A stretch of 49,779 nt of DNA from Clostridium uliginosum (GTDB lineage Bacteria; Bacillota; Clostridia; Clostridiales; Clostridiaceae). The stretch spans positions 1 to 49,779 of the forward strand of contig NZ_FOMG01000029.1 of the NCBI RefSeq assembly GCF_900112485.1, in the 5' to 3' direction. Below the pieces are notes generated by a model, which saw only the letters and a list, made by a program, of their open reading frames with translations, searched no databases and was not told where the DNA came from. Shown piece by piece: positions 7,731-14,715 of this stretch; positions within the stretch are counted from its first letter, which is position 1; each line of letters starts with the position of its first letter. Both the position numbers and the translations under genes were made by a program.

Positions 7731-8660
7731 ATGAAAATTGCAATTGTTGGAGCAGGAGCTATGGGTTCACGTTATGGATATATGTTACATGAATCTGGAA
7801 ACGAAGTTTTCTTAATAGATGCGTGGAAAGCTCATGTAGATATTATAAATAATGAAGGATTAACGATTGAAGAAAATGGAAAATGTAAGAAGGTAAAAAT
7901 ACCAGCAATGTTACCAGAAGATGCTAAAGAAGTTCCAGATTTAATAATTTTATTTACTAAATCAATGGGATTAGAATCTATGCTTAAATCTGTAAAGAAT
8001 GTTTTAGGAAAGCATACAAGAGTATTATGCCTATTAAATGGATTAGGTCATAATGAAACTATTGAAAAATATGTTGATAACAAAAATATACTTATGGGAG
8101 TAACTTTATGGACGGCTGGATTGGCAGGTCCTGGACATGTTGTATTAAGTGGAGATGGAAGCTTAGAAGTACAAAATATTGATCCGAATACAGAAGTAGA
8201 AGCTAGAGAGATTTGCGACATATTAAGTCAAGCAGGATTAAAAGCTCATTATAGTGCGGATGTTTTATTCTCAATATGGCGTAAGGCTTGTGTAAATGGA
8301 ACTTTAAATAGTTGTTGCACAATTTTAGATTGTAATATTAGGGAATTTGGAGAATTAAAAGAAGCACCTAAGCTTATTCGTAATATTATAAAAGAATTTT
8401 CTGATATTGCTGCTAAATATGGAGTAAAATTAAATGTTGAAGAAGTGGCAAAAGGAATAGAAAAAATATATGATCCAAGCCAAGCTGGAGAACATCATCC
8501 ATCAATGCATCAAGATTTGATTCAAAATCATCGTCTTACAGAAATTGATTATATAAATGGATATGTATCTAGAAAAGGTAAAGAATTTAATATAAATACA
8601 CAATGTAATGATTTATTAACAACTATAGTTCATGCAAAAGAACAATTACTTGTTAAATAA
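7731..8660 (+). CDS. KPR family (2-dehydropantoate 2-reductase-like) dehydrogenase
   Basis: 309 aa, the usual family length. The N-terminal Rossmann motif MKIAIVGAGAMGSRYG binds NAD(P)H. A conserved NG-x-GHNE segment lies near residue 104, and the C-terminal helical domain begins around WRKACVNGTLNS (about 184-195) with the catalytic-type Lys. Family members reduce 2-ketopantoate, but many paralogs act on other 2-keto acids. Being tied to a transporter and not to pan genes, this one may not be PanE. RBS AGAGGAG. A terminator follows. Confidence 0.8.
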   Translation: MKIAIVGAGAMGSRYGYMLHESGNEVFLIDAWKAHVDIINNEGLTIEENGKCKKVKIPAMLPEDAKEVPDLIILFTKSMGLESMLKSVKNVLGKHTRVLCLLNGLGHNETIEKYVDNKNILMGVTLWTAGLAGPGHVVLSGDGSLEVQNIDPNTEVEAREICDILSQAGLKAHYSADVLFSIWRKACVNGTLNSCCTILDCNIREFGELKEAPKLIRNIIKEFSDIAAKYGVKLNVEEVAKGIEKIYDPSQAGEHHPSMHQDLIQNHRLTEIDYINGYVSRKGKEFNINTQCNDLLTTIVHAKEQLLVK

Positions 8661-8672
8661 ATACAGTCCTTT

Positions 8673-8711
8673 AAAAAGTTGATTATTATTTAAATAGTAA
8701 TCAACTTTTTT
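8673..8711 (+). terminator. Rho-independent terminator after the KPR gene
   Basis: AAAAAGTTGATTA / TAATCAACTTTTTT stem with an A+T loop, 12 bases after the stop. Confidence 0.8.
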
Positions 8712-8729
8712 GATATTATTTATAAAATT

Positions 8730-8756
8730 GGCTTTGTTTTAGAATAGTGTTGATAT
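8730..8756. mobile_element. MITE family C solo end
   Basis: GGCTTTGTTTTAGAATAGTG followed by TTGATAT matches the family C terminus. No partner end is found nearby; the sequence runs into the 42-bp tandem repeat. Confidence 0.45.
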
Positions 8757-8848
8757 ATTATTAATTTAGTTGTAATTTTTTTAAATTATCCTTAATATAT
8801 TATTAATTTAGTTGCAAATTTTTCAAATTATCTTTAATATATTATTTA
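8753..8848. repeat. 42-bp tandem repeat, 2.3 copies
   Basis: Units start at 8753, 8795 and 8837 (partial) with ATATATTATTAATTTAGTTG as the shared beginning and AAATTATC near the end. They end about 40 bp before the MarR gene and so lie in its promoter region. Confidence 0.8.
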
Positions 8849-8886
8849 TATGGATAAAATTATAAAAAGTTAGAACGGAGGACATA

Positions 8887-9312
8887 ATGCTTGAACAAAA
8901 TTTTTGTGAGTGTTTATTTTTCACTGCAACTAGATTAAAAAAGATAGCAGCTAAAATAGCTGAAGACGAGTTAAAGCCACTAGGATTATCCCCTACATAT
9001 GTATATATACTTCTTGGCGTAAAGTTTAAACCTGGAATAACACAAAAGGAATTAAGCGAAGAACTTCATTTAAAGCCATCTACAATAACTAGACTTATAG
9101 ATAAATTGGTTATAAATGGTTTAGTTGAGAGACAAGCTGAAGGAAAGTTATCTCATATATATTTAACTAAGGATGGAGAAAAAATTCAAGAAGATATACA
9201 AAAGTATAGGTTAAAGCTACATAATCGTTATAGAGAAGTATTAGGCTTAGAAGAATATAATTTCTTAACTAATATAACAAATGATTCTGCAAAAATATTA
9301 GAATCTAAGTAG
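8887..9312 (+). CDS. MarR-family transcriptional regulator
   Basis: 141 aa. The winged helix-turn-helix spans about residues 38-100: PGITQKELSEELHLKPSTITRLIDKLVINGLVER, then the wing (EGKLSHIYLTKDG). N- and C-terminal helices form the dimer. It probably represses a nearby operon or itself; the PTS/KPR operon upstream is the obvious candidate, but this is inference. RBS ACGGAGG. The 42-bp tandem repeats upstream are candidate operator or DNA-structure elements. Confidence 0.9.
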   Translation: MLEQNFCECLFFTATRLKKIAAKIAEDELKPLGLSPTYVYILLGVKFKPGITQKELSEELHLKPSTITRLIDKLVINGLVERQAEGKLSHIYLTKDGEKIQEDIQKYRLKLHNRYREVLGLEEYNFLTNITNDSAKILESK

Positions 9313-9870
9313 ATATATATATGTTGCAATAATAAGTCTTCAATAAATCAAGTAGCTGTTTACGGTTTTGTTGTACATTTAAATTTGCAATATATATATT
9401 AATTAAAAGAAAACTTTAAGTAAAACCTTAGCACAAGCAACTCAGATAGGGACAATGTATTAACGATATGGGCTATAGTTAAATTGGTTATGATGCGTCT
9501 TAAGTAAACTGAATACACAAAAAATAGAGAGCCAAATGTGCTCTCTATTTTTTGTGTATTCTGATTTTCTTCTTATAAATAACGCATAACTCAAATATTT
9601 AAACCACTGACTCTTTAAAACTAATAATCTGAATCTCTTTCTCTAAACTTCCCTGTTTTACTAAATAAATCATTAATATGATTAATATATAAAATCATAC
9701 ATAATTATATATATTTATAATTAAAACACAAATTGTAGAAATATATGTATTTATGGAGGAATCTTGAAATCATTGGCGAATTAATTACTATAGATAACAT
9801 TACAAAATAAAACTTAAACTACTTTTATTTTTTCTGTTCTAAGATATTTTGAAAGGGATGTTAACTTATC
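9313..9870. other. Gene-free stretch between MarR and GNAT genes
   Basis: 558 bp without a credible ORF. Only the perfect hairpin at 9511-9561 stands out. Around 9420-9500 G+C is slightly higher and could be decayed coding sequence, but no family is recognised. Confidence 0.6.
9511..9561. terminator. Perfect 22-bp hairpin, bidirectional terminator-like
   Basis: GAATACACAAAAAATAGAGAGC pairs perfectly with its complement, with a 7-nt loop CAAATGT. A6 and T6 tracts inside the arms mean it could terminate in either direction. It is unusually long and perfect for a terminator. Confidence 0.65.
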
Positions 9871-10413
9871 ATGAAAATTATTCCATTATTATTAGAAAAT
9901 AAAAATTACATAAAACAGTGTGCAATGCTACTTAAGACTAATTTTAAGGATTTCTCTAATATTGAAATTGCAAAAAAAGCAATACTTAATTCTATAGATG
10001 ATAATAAAATTAGTATAATTGCAGTCGATGAAGATAATAAGGTATTGGGGTGGATTTGTGGCGTTGAAGAGTACAATGCACATGTTTGGGAAATACAACC
10101 TTTAGTCGTACATAAAGAAAATCAAGGAAATGGCATTGGAAAATTGCTTATTTGTAAATTTGAAAAGTTAGTTGCTTTAAGAGGCGGAGTCACAATTATT
10201 TTAGGTACACAAGATGAAGATAATAGCACAAGTTTAAGTGGAAAAGATATATATCCAGACATTTTTAAGCAAATAGAAAATATAAAAAATTTAAACCATC
10301 ATACTTATGAATTCTGTTTAAAACTTGGATATAAAATAGTTGGTGTAATACCAGATTCAAATGGTTTTGGGAAACCAGACATTCTAATGGCTAAAAGAGT
10401 AATATGTAATTAA
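9871..10413 (+). CDS. AAC(6')-like GNAT acetyltransferase
   Basis: 180 aa. GNAT core: LGWICG near residue 60, the acetyl-CoA loop VHKENQGNGIGKLL (about 87-101), then LGTQDEDNSTSLSG and the C-terminal PDSNGFGKPDILMAKR. The last two motifs match aminoglycoside 6'-N-acetyltransferases of the AAC(6') type and their chromosomal relatives. It may acetylate aminoglycosides or another amine; resistance is not shown. RBS AAGGGATG. Monocistronic. Confidence 0.75.
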   Translation: MKIIPLLLENKNYIKQCAMLLKTNFKDFSNIEIAKKAILNSIDDNKISIIAVDEDNKVLGWICGVEEYNAHVWEIQPLVVHKENQGNGIGKLLICKFEKLVALRGGVTIILGTQDEDNSTSLSGKDIYPDIFKQIENIKNLNHHTYEFCLKLGYKIVGVIPDSNGFGKPDILMAKRVICN

Positions 10414-10776
10414 TATTTTTTTGTTTACTATAATAATTTCTTTTAGCTTTAATTTGCATAAAAAGAATTTTTTGATGAATGTGCTATGTTTTCCTATAGA
10501 AACCAGTATTAGAACCTCTTTTTGATGGCTGTTTGCAGTTTTTAGAATGTTTTTTTGATGTGGTAGTCTGCAAACTTACTACAGAATTATTATTATGGAT
10601 TCAGTTTTAAAATTGTTATATTATAAGAATCGTTATAATTTAAAGAACTTATCATTAAACAACTCTTATAGGAGAATTTTGCAGTTAGTTTCTTAAGAGT
10701 TTTGTAGCAACTTTTTATTCTCTTTAATATATTCTTCTAACTTTCGATAGCCAAATATCATCTTAATGTTATTTCT
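10414..10776. other. Gene-free stretch, nothing recognised
   Basis: About 360 bp at the downstream end of the toxin locus. I see no ORF, repeat or strong hairpin in it. Confidence 0.6.
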
Positions 10777-11388
10777 TTATTTATTCAAATAATATCTAAG
10801 TAATTTTTCATAGTGATTTTTGCATGTTGAATAATGCTTTGTTATTTGTGTATAAATTTTATTAAATTCTTTCAATAAGATTGAAAAATTATATACAACT
10901 ACAAGTGCCCTATTAAAAGTTGCATCTGAAACAATATTAACTCTACTATCATCTTTACTTAGATAAAAAGTATTGTATAATCCATTTACATTTTCCATGC
11001 ATATTGCATTCTTTTTTGGCTTGTCTAAAGAGAAATACTTTAATTCACATTCACTTTCTATAATTTGAGTTGCTTGGACTTTTGCATTTTCTCCCTCACA
11101 AGTTCTTAAACTTCGTTTTAAGTTGTTATTTTCTTTTACTCCTTCAAAATTCTTTACACAAAGTACATACATTACACATATGGCATACTCTTCTTCAACA
11201 AAAGTTCCAATCTCAAAATTATTACCTCTCACACATTTGAATATAGTCCATCCAAGTGCACTTTTTTTGCATTTTATATACATTTCTTGTTCAATCATTC
11301 CACAATTTATATAAAATATTTCTATACTATTAATTTCTTCAATTACTTTATAATTTTTTTGAAATAATCTTTTAAATTCATTATTCAA
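10777..11388 (-). CDS. Putative immunity protein for an orphan toxin tip
   Basis: 203 aa, no family recognised; soluble, with several Cys and a helical C-terminus. The start is TTG at 11388, with AAGGAGGG 11 bases upstream; it overlaps the stop of a toxin-tip remnant (ends 11381) by 8 bases, the classic toxin-immunity coupling. It is the last gene of the minus-strand LXG locus. Role inferred from position only. Confidence 0.6.
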   Translation of the reverse strand: MNNEFKRLFQKNYKVIEEINSIEIFYINCGMIEQEMYIKCKKSALGWTIFKCVRGNNFEIGTFVEEEYAICVMYVLCVKNFEGVKENNNLKRSLRTCEGENAKVQATQIIESECELKYFSLDKPKKNAICMENVNGLYNTFYLSKDDSRVNIVSDATFNRALVVVYNFSILLKEFNKIYTQITKHYSTCKNHYEKLLRYYLNK

Positions 11389-11506
11389 TTTTAATCAAAC
11401 CCTCCTTAACCAAATCTGTTATATCATCTAATAATCCAGCATCCATAGTAAATTCTTCTGTAGGTCTATAATAATAATGGTTGGCAATTTCACATTCCTT
11501 TTATTC
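11381..11506 (-). pseudogene. Orphan toxin C-terminal tip remnant
   Basis: The frame just upstream of the putative immunity gene reads ECEIANHYYYRPTEEF and ends DLVKEGLIKIE, then TAA. It is stopped in frame just before this segment by TAA in the boundary repeat. Only about 40 residues of a toxin tip survive. Family unknown. Confidence 0.5.
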
Positions 11507-11640
11507 TTGTTTTACTTGCTCCTAAAGGTATTAGGTTTAATTAGCTAGAAAATCCTTTATCAGATATTATGTTAACTACTAAAAAATAATGAACCAGCCT
11601 ACTTAAATTTCAACTGATTCATTTCATCTTTTCACTGTAT
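11507..11640 (-). repeat. Cassette boundary repeat, copy 2, with terminator (11581-11624)
   Basis: About 130 bp, also present at 13630-13765. Read on the minus strand it starts with a terminator hairpin (AATGAATCAG / CTGGTTCATT followed by ATTTTTTAG) and ends with a conserved block that reads LIPLGASKTR in one frame. In both copies a toxin fragment starts immediately after it. Confidence 0.75.
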
Positions 11641-11745
11641 TATTAATTTTATGTCATTAATTATTTTGTTCGTTCTATTTACTTTTATTAGCCTAGATAA
11701 ATAACTATTTTTATGCAGTCAAATAACACTTAATTTTGCAGTTGA

Positions 11746-12072
11746 TTATTTCAATATTTTCCATAATTCATCACCAATTCTTCCTAAAGGTTCATTAGCT
11801 TTAACACGTTCATCAAAATCTGCTTTCCATATAAAAAAGTCAGATAATCCACCTCTTGGTGGGTATAAATTGCTATAAATTGACTTTATTTCATTTATAA
11901 TATTATCAGAATCTGTATAGTTATTCTTTTGACATTCATTTAAAATTTTTACTACGTAATTAACTTCAGAAATATGGTAATTAATATCCTCTTTTCTATT
12001 TGCTTCTAATACTAAACTTAATGCACTAAATAAATTTTCTAATTTATCTATAATTAGATTATTTGAACTCAT
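11746..12072 (-). CDS. Orphan immunity protein (TNT-like remnant partner)
   Basis: About 108 aa from the ATG at 12072, which has GGAGG at good spacing; the open frame continues to 12255 because the upstream toxin remnant is in the same frame. Helical N-terminal half, then the conserved-looking LYPPRGGLSDFFIWKADFDE near residue 70-90. No named family recognised. Position behind a toxin tip suggests immunity. A terminator follows 120 bp downstream. Confidence 0.6.
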   Translation of the reverse strand: MSSNNLIIDKLENLFSALSLVLEANRKEDINYHISEVNYVVKILNECQKNNYTDSDNIINEIKSIYSNLYPPRGGLSDFFIWKADFDERVKANEPLGRIGDELWKILK

Positions 12073-12255
12073 TAATATTCCTCCATTTAGTGAATATACT
12101 TCTTCTGGCACTTGGTCTTTAATCAATTGCATTTTTATGTAAAGTTTCTTCTCTGTACCTAGTGCTAATGCTCTACTTGGATATGAAATTCTCTCTGGGG
12201 ATACAAATGTACCTCCCTCAAATCTATATATATCAATTCTAATTCTGTAAATAAT
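12073..12255 (-). pseudogene. TNT-like toxin C-terminal remnant
   Basis: The frame reads IYRFEGGTFVSPERISYPSR, then ALALGTEKKLY. This resembles the RxG...G.F.SP...RAL segment of TNT (tuberculosis necrotizing toxin)-like NAD+-glycohydrolase domains. The N-terminal part is gone and there is no stop before the immunity start. The family match is tentative. Confidence 0.4.
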
Positions 12256-12298
12256 CTAATTTTACCACTATCATCCTTATATTTTATATTTCATCTAT

Positions 12299-12592
12299 TT
12301 ATAATGTTTCCAATTTTTTCTTTATACTGTTTAATATATTCATAATTAACACTATATACTGACTTTTATCTTCATAATATATTGCTGTGTTTTCACTTAC
12401 TATATTAATCTTATTTTCATCACTAATATCTGAATTAAGAAATATTGTGATGAATTCAGTAACATATATAAGATAATCCCTCTCCCCCTCATCTAAAATT
12501 TCCTCAATTGCATCCTCTACTGATTCAATATCTTGATGAAAATTTCCTCTTAAAAAATTTATGAAGTCATCTCTCATTTCACTTTCTAACAT
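12299..12592 (-). CDS. Immunity protein for the RNase A-like toxin
   Basis: 97 aa, acidic, all-helical (MRDDFINFLRGNFHQDIESV; ILDEGERDYLIYVTEFITIF). It starts 14 bases after the toxin's original stop (12607-12609), with ATGGAGGAAGACAT as ribosome binding site. Position and acidic character fit a CdiI-type immunity protein that binds the basic RNase tip. It stays intact although the toxin has a nonsense codon. Confidence 0.65.
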   Translation of the reverse strand: MLESEMRDDFINFLRGNFHQDIESVEDAIEEILDEGERDYLIYVTEFITIFLNSDISDENKINIVSENTAIYYEDKSQYIVLIMNILNSIKKKLETL

Positions 12593-12606
12593 ATGTCTTC
12601 CTCCAT

Positions 12607-13624
12607 TTATTTAGTTGGATACCCTGTTAACATATAGTATCCACCTTTACCATCTTTTTTTAATATAATCATTCCATTATACATATCTTTTGCTGAACTT
12701 TCCCCTCTCTTAACCCCAATACCTATTAAATCTTCTTCTATACCCTTATAATCTAATACTAACTTATTTCCTTTTTTACTATTAGATAACTATTCATTAA
12801 TTTTAATCTTATTATTTTTATTAGATAATATTTTATAACATACATCTTCAGCTATATTTTTATCAGAAAAAGAAGATGAACCTGATATTTTAGGTTGGTT
12901 TTTCAACCTATCCAATAATTCTTGTTCTGTTTTTCCTACATGTTTTTCTAATAGATGACCTCCCATTGATTCATGTACATCTAATCCTCCATTTAAAGTA
13001 TCTTTTATCTTTTTAGGGTCTGTCGCCCCCTTAATTCTTTCCCCTTTACCAACAACCTTTTCAGTTATGCTCTTAGCCAGTTTTTCAATTCCACTAGAAT
13101 CCCTAACACCATTCATAGCAAACACAGTTCCTTCAGCTATTTTGCCTGATGTTTCTTCTACTCCCGATGCAAGTCCTGCCTTCACACCTTTATATACTTT
13201 TCCTATTAAGCTTCCTGCTCCTACAGCACCTATTGCAAATAATTGTTCTCCTACACTATAGCGTCTTCCTGATACTAAGTCTTTTCCATCAACTATTTCT
13301 GCTAACATTTTATATTCACCCAAAACTGGTATAAAATATGCTCCCATAGATATCGTTCTTTCATCATTTGTTTCATAATCAAAGTCTGATGAAGTTATCA
13401 TTTCATTTATATACTTGTCATAACTATCTATTTTTTTCTTATTTATTTCTGCATCAAATATTAATTTACTCATAAAGTTCGAAGTATTTTCTGCACTCTG
13501 TTCTGACAAACTCGCATTATAGACATCTATTTCTACTTTCATATCTTCATATTCTTTATGCATAGCTATTGATATTCTTCCAAATCCAAATAAATCTTCT
13601 AAACCGATTTTATCCTTATCAATT
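12607..13624 (-). pseudogene. Orphan LXG-type toxin fragment with RNase A-like tip, in-frame TAG
   Basis: The N-terminal half (to about KVVGKG) repeats residues about 167-365 of the full toxin at 14716-16197, including the pretoxin PT-TG segment SMGAYFIPVLGEYKMLAEIV. The tip has the bacterial CdiA-CT RNase A pattern: LDVHESMGGHLLEKHVGKTE, LLDRL, SSSFSDK and, after the stop, KKDGKGGYYMLTGYPTK. The frame is broken by TAG at 12790-12792, where relatives have Trp in a KINEWL-like stretch, so a single TGG to TAG change fits. The first ATG is at 13563, but the homologous frame is open upstream to 13624. It lacks the N-terminal targeting part. Confidence 0.75.
13042..13624 (-). repeat. 583-bp direct repeat, copy 1 (shared toxin middle)
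   Basis: Collinear with 15115-15697 at a constant offset of 2073 bp. Only a handful of the encoded residues differ. It covers the end of the helical N-terminal region, the PT-TG domain and the linker. Confidence 0.9.
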
Positions 13625-13629
13625 ACACA

Positions 13630-13765
13630 TCCCTTTTGCCCTTGTTTTACTTGCTCCTAAAGGTATTAGTATTGATTAACTAGGATTTCCTTTATCTATT
13701 ACTTGAATATGTTAACTACTAAAAATAATGAACCAGCCTACTTAATTTTCAGCTGGTTCATTTCA
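13630..13765 (-). repeat. Cassette boundary repeat, copy 1, with terminator (13721-13763)
   Basis: Minus-strand terminator AATGAACCAGC / GCTGGTTCATT downstream of kptA, followed by the block shared with 11507-11640 and then the RNase A toxin fragment. It marks the junction between the main operon and the orphan modules. Confidence 0.8.
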
Positions 13766-13793
13766 CATTTTTATGCTATTAGATTAAATCTAA

Positions 13794-14345
13794 TTATGAC
13801 GTGACTTTTATATATTTGCTTGGTATATTGTCAGCTAACCATACTTTATCATTACCTAAATAAAATTTAACTCCTTTATCCCAAGCCTTTTTAGCATCAA
13901 TTTCAAGAATAACTGGCTTATCATCATGTCTTTTACCAACTTGAAGTGCAGTTTCGATATCATTCGATAAGTGAACATATTGCCTTCCTTTTGGTAATAG
14001 ACCTTTATTCTCTATTGACTCTAAAAAACGTCTTGCAGTTCCATGAAATAATATTACTGGCGGCTCTGCACTTTCTTTTACTATCTTCATCGGTACAGAA
14101 TGTCCATATAAAGCTCTAATTTTGCCATCAACTAATTCATGTCTTTTCTTATCAGAGTTCTCAATTATATGCTCTAAATCTCCTATGGTTACACCTTCCC
14201 ATTTACTATTTTCTTTTAAAGCAGTCAATAATTGTTCTACACTAACCCATCCGTTCTCATCTAGCTCCAATTCATACTCCCAAGGAGCATGTCTAAGAGC
14301 ATACGATATTTCCTTACTTAATTGTAAATAGTTAATAAGACTCAT
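13794..14345 (-). CDS. kptA: RNA 2'-phosphotransferase KptA/Tpt1
   Basis: 183 aa, full family length. N-terminal winged-helix-like lobe: LSKEISYALRHAP (Arg-His pair) and LDENGWVSVEQLL. C-terminal ART-fold lobe: YGHSVP near 80, LFHGTA near 99, QYVHLS near 122, then VGKRHDDKPVILEID and DKVWLADNIPSKYI. The Arg-His-Arg-Arg set is present. Known reaction: removal of an RNA 2'-phosphate using NAD+. Here it lies 8 bases after the SUKH immunity gene and before a terminator, so it is part of a toxin cassette. The annotated ATG abuts GGAG with no spacer; an ATT nine bases after GGAG would match the usual KptA start. Confidence 0.9.
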   Translation of the reverse strand: MSLINYLQLSKEISYALRHAPWEYELELDENGWVSVEQLLTALKENSKWEGVTIGDLEHIIENSDKKRHELVDGKIRALYGHSVPMKIVKESAEPPVILFHGTARRFLESIENKGLLPKGRQYVHLSNDIETALQVGKRHDDKPVILEIDAKKAWDKGVKFYLGNDKVWLADNIPSKYIKVTS

Positions 14346-14353
14346 CTCCTTTT

Positions 14354-14713
14354 TTATTCTCTATTGAATTCAATCATTTCACTAATGGCAGCCTCTAACC
14401 AGCCCCAAAAATCATTATACTCTTTTCTTTGCTCATAACCTTCTGATGCAAAATCATGTATTATTTGGACTTTTTCACCTTTACCTACTTCAAAGCATGC
14501 TATATTATCATTGTCATCTCGTCTTGCAAAAGGTATTAGCTTTCTATTCGGATATCTTTCCTTAACTCCTTTTAACCTATTTAATACTCTTTCTTCATCC
14601 ATTATATACCATAAATCAAAATCTAATAAATTTAATTCTATAGCTTTAATAAATGAATCTGGATATTGAAACCCCTCAATTCCTAGTCTATTTTCTAAAA
14701 CTTCTACATTCAT
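14354..14713 (-). CDS. SMI1/KNR4 (SUKH)-family immunity protein
   Basis: 119 aa. SUKH pattern: helical start, LIPFARRDDNDNIACFEVGK in the middle, and the C-terminal YNDFWGWLEAAI. SUKH proteins are common immunity proteins against nuclease-type toxin tips. It starts 2 bases after the toxin stop, with AGGATAGG as ribosome binding site. It should neutralise the 14716-16197 tip; specificity is inferred. Confidence 0.85.
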   Translation of the reverse strand: MNVEVLENRLGIEGFQYPDSFIKAIELNLLDFDLWYIMDEERVLNRLKGVKERYPNRKLIPFARRDDNDNIACFEVGKGEKVQIIHDFASEGYEQRKEYNDFWGWLEAAISEMIEFNRE

Positions 14714-14715
14714 AA

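Noticed and set aside
9871..10413. Calling aminoglycoside resistance
   Set aside because: The motifs match AAC(6') relatives, but chromosomal homologs often do not confer resistance; only similarity is claimed.
12607..12792. Read-through of TAG as pyrrolysine in the RNase toxin
   Set aside because: No pyl gene or pyrrolysine context is visible and the codon sits where Trp is expected, so a nonsense mutation is simpler.
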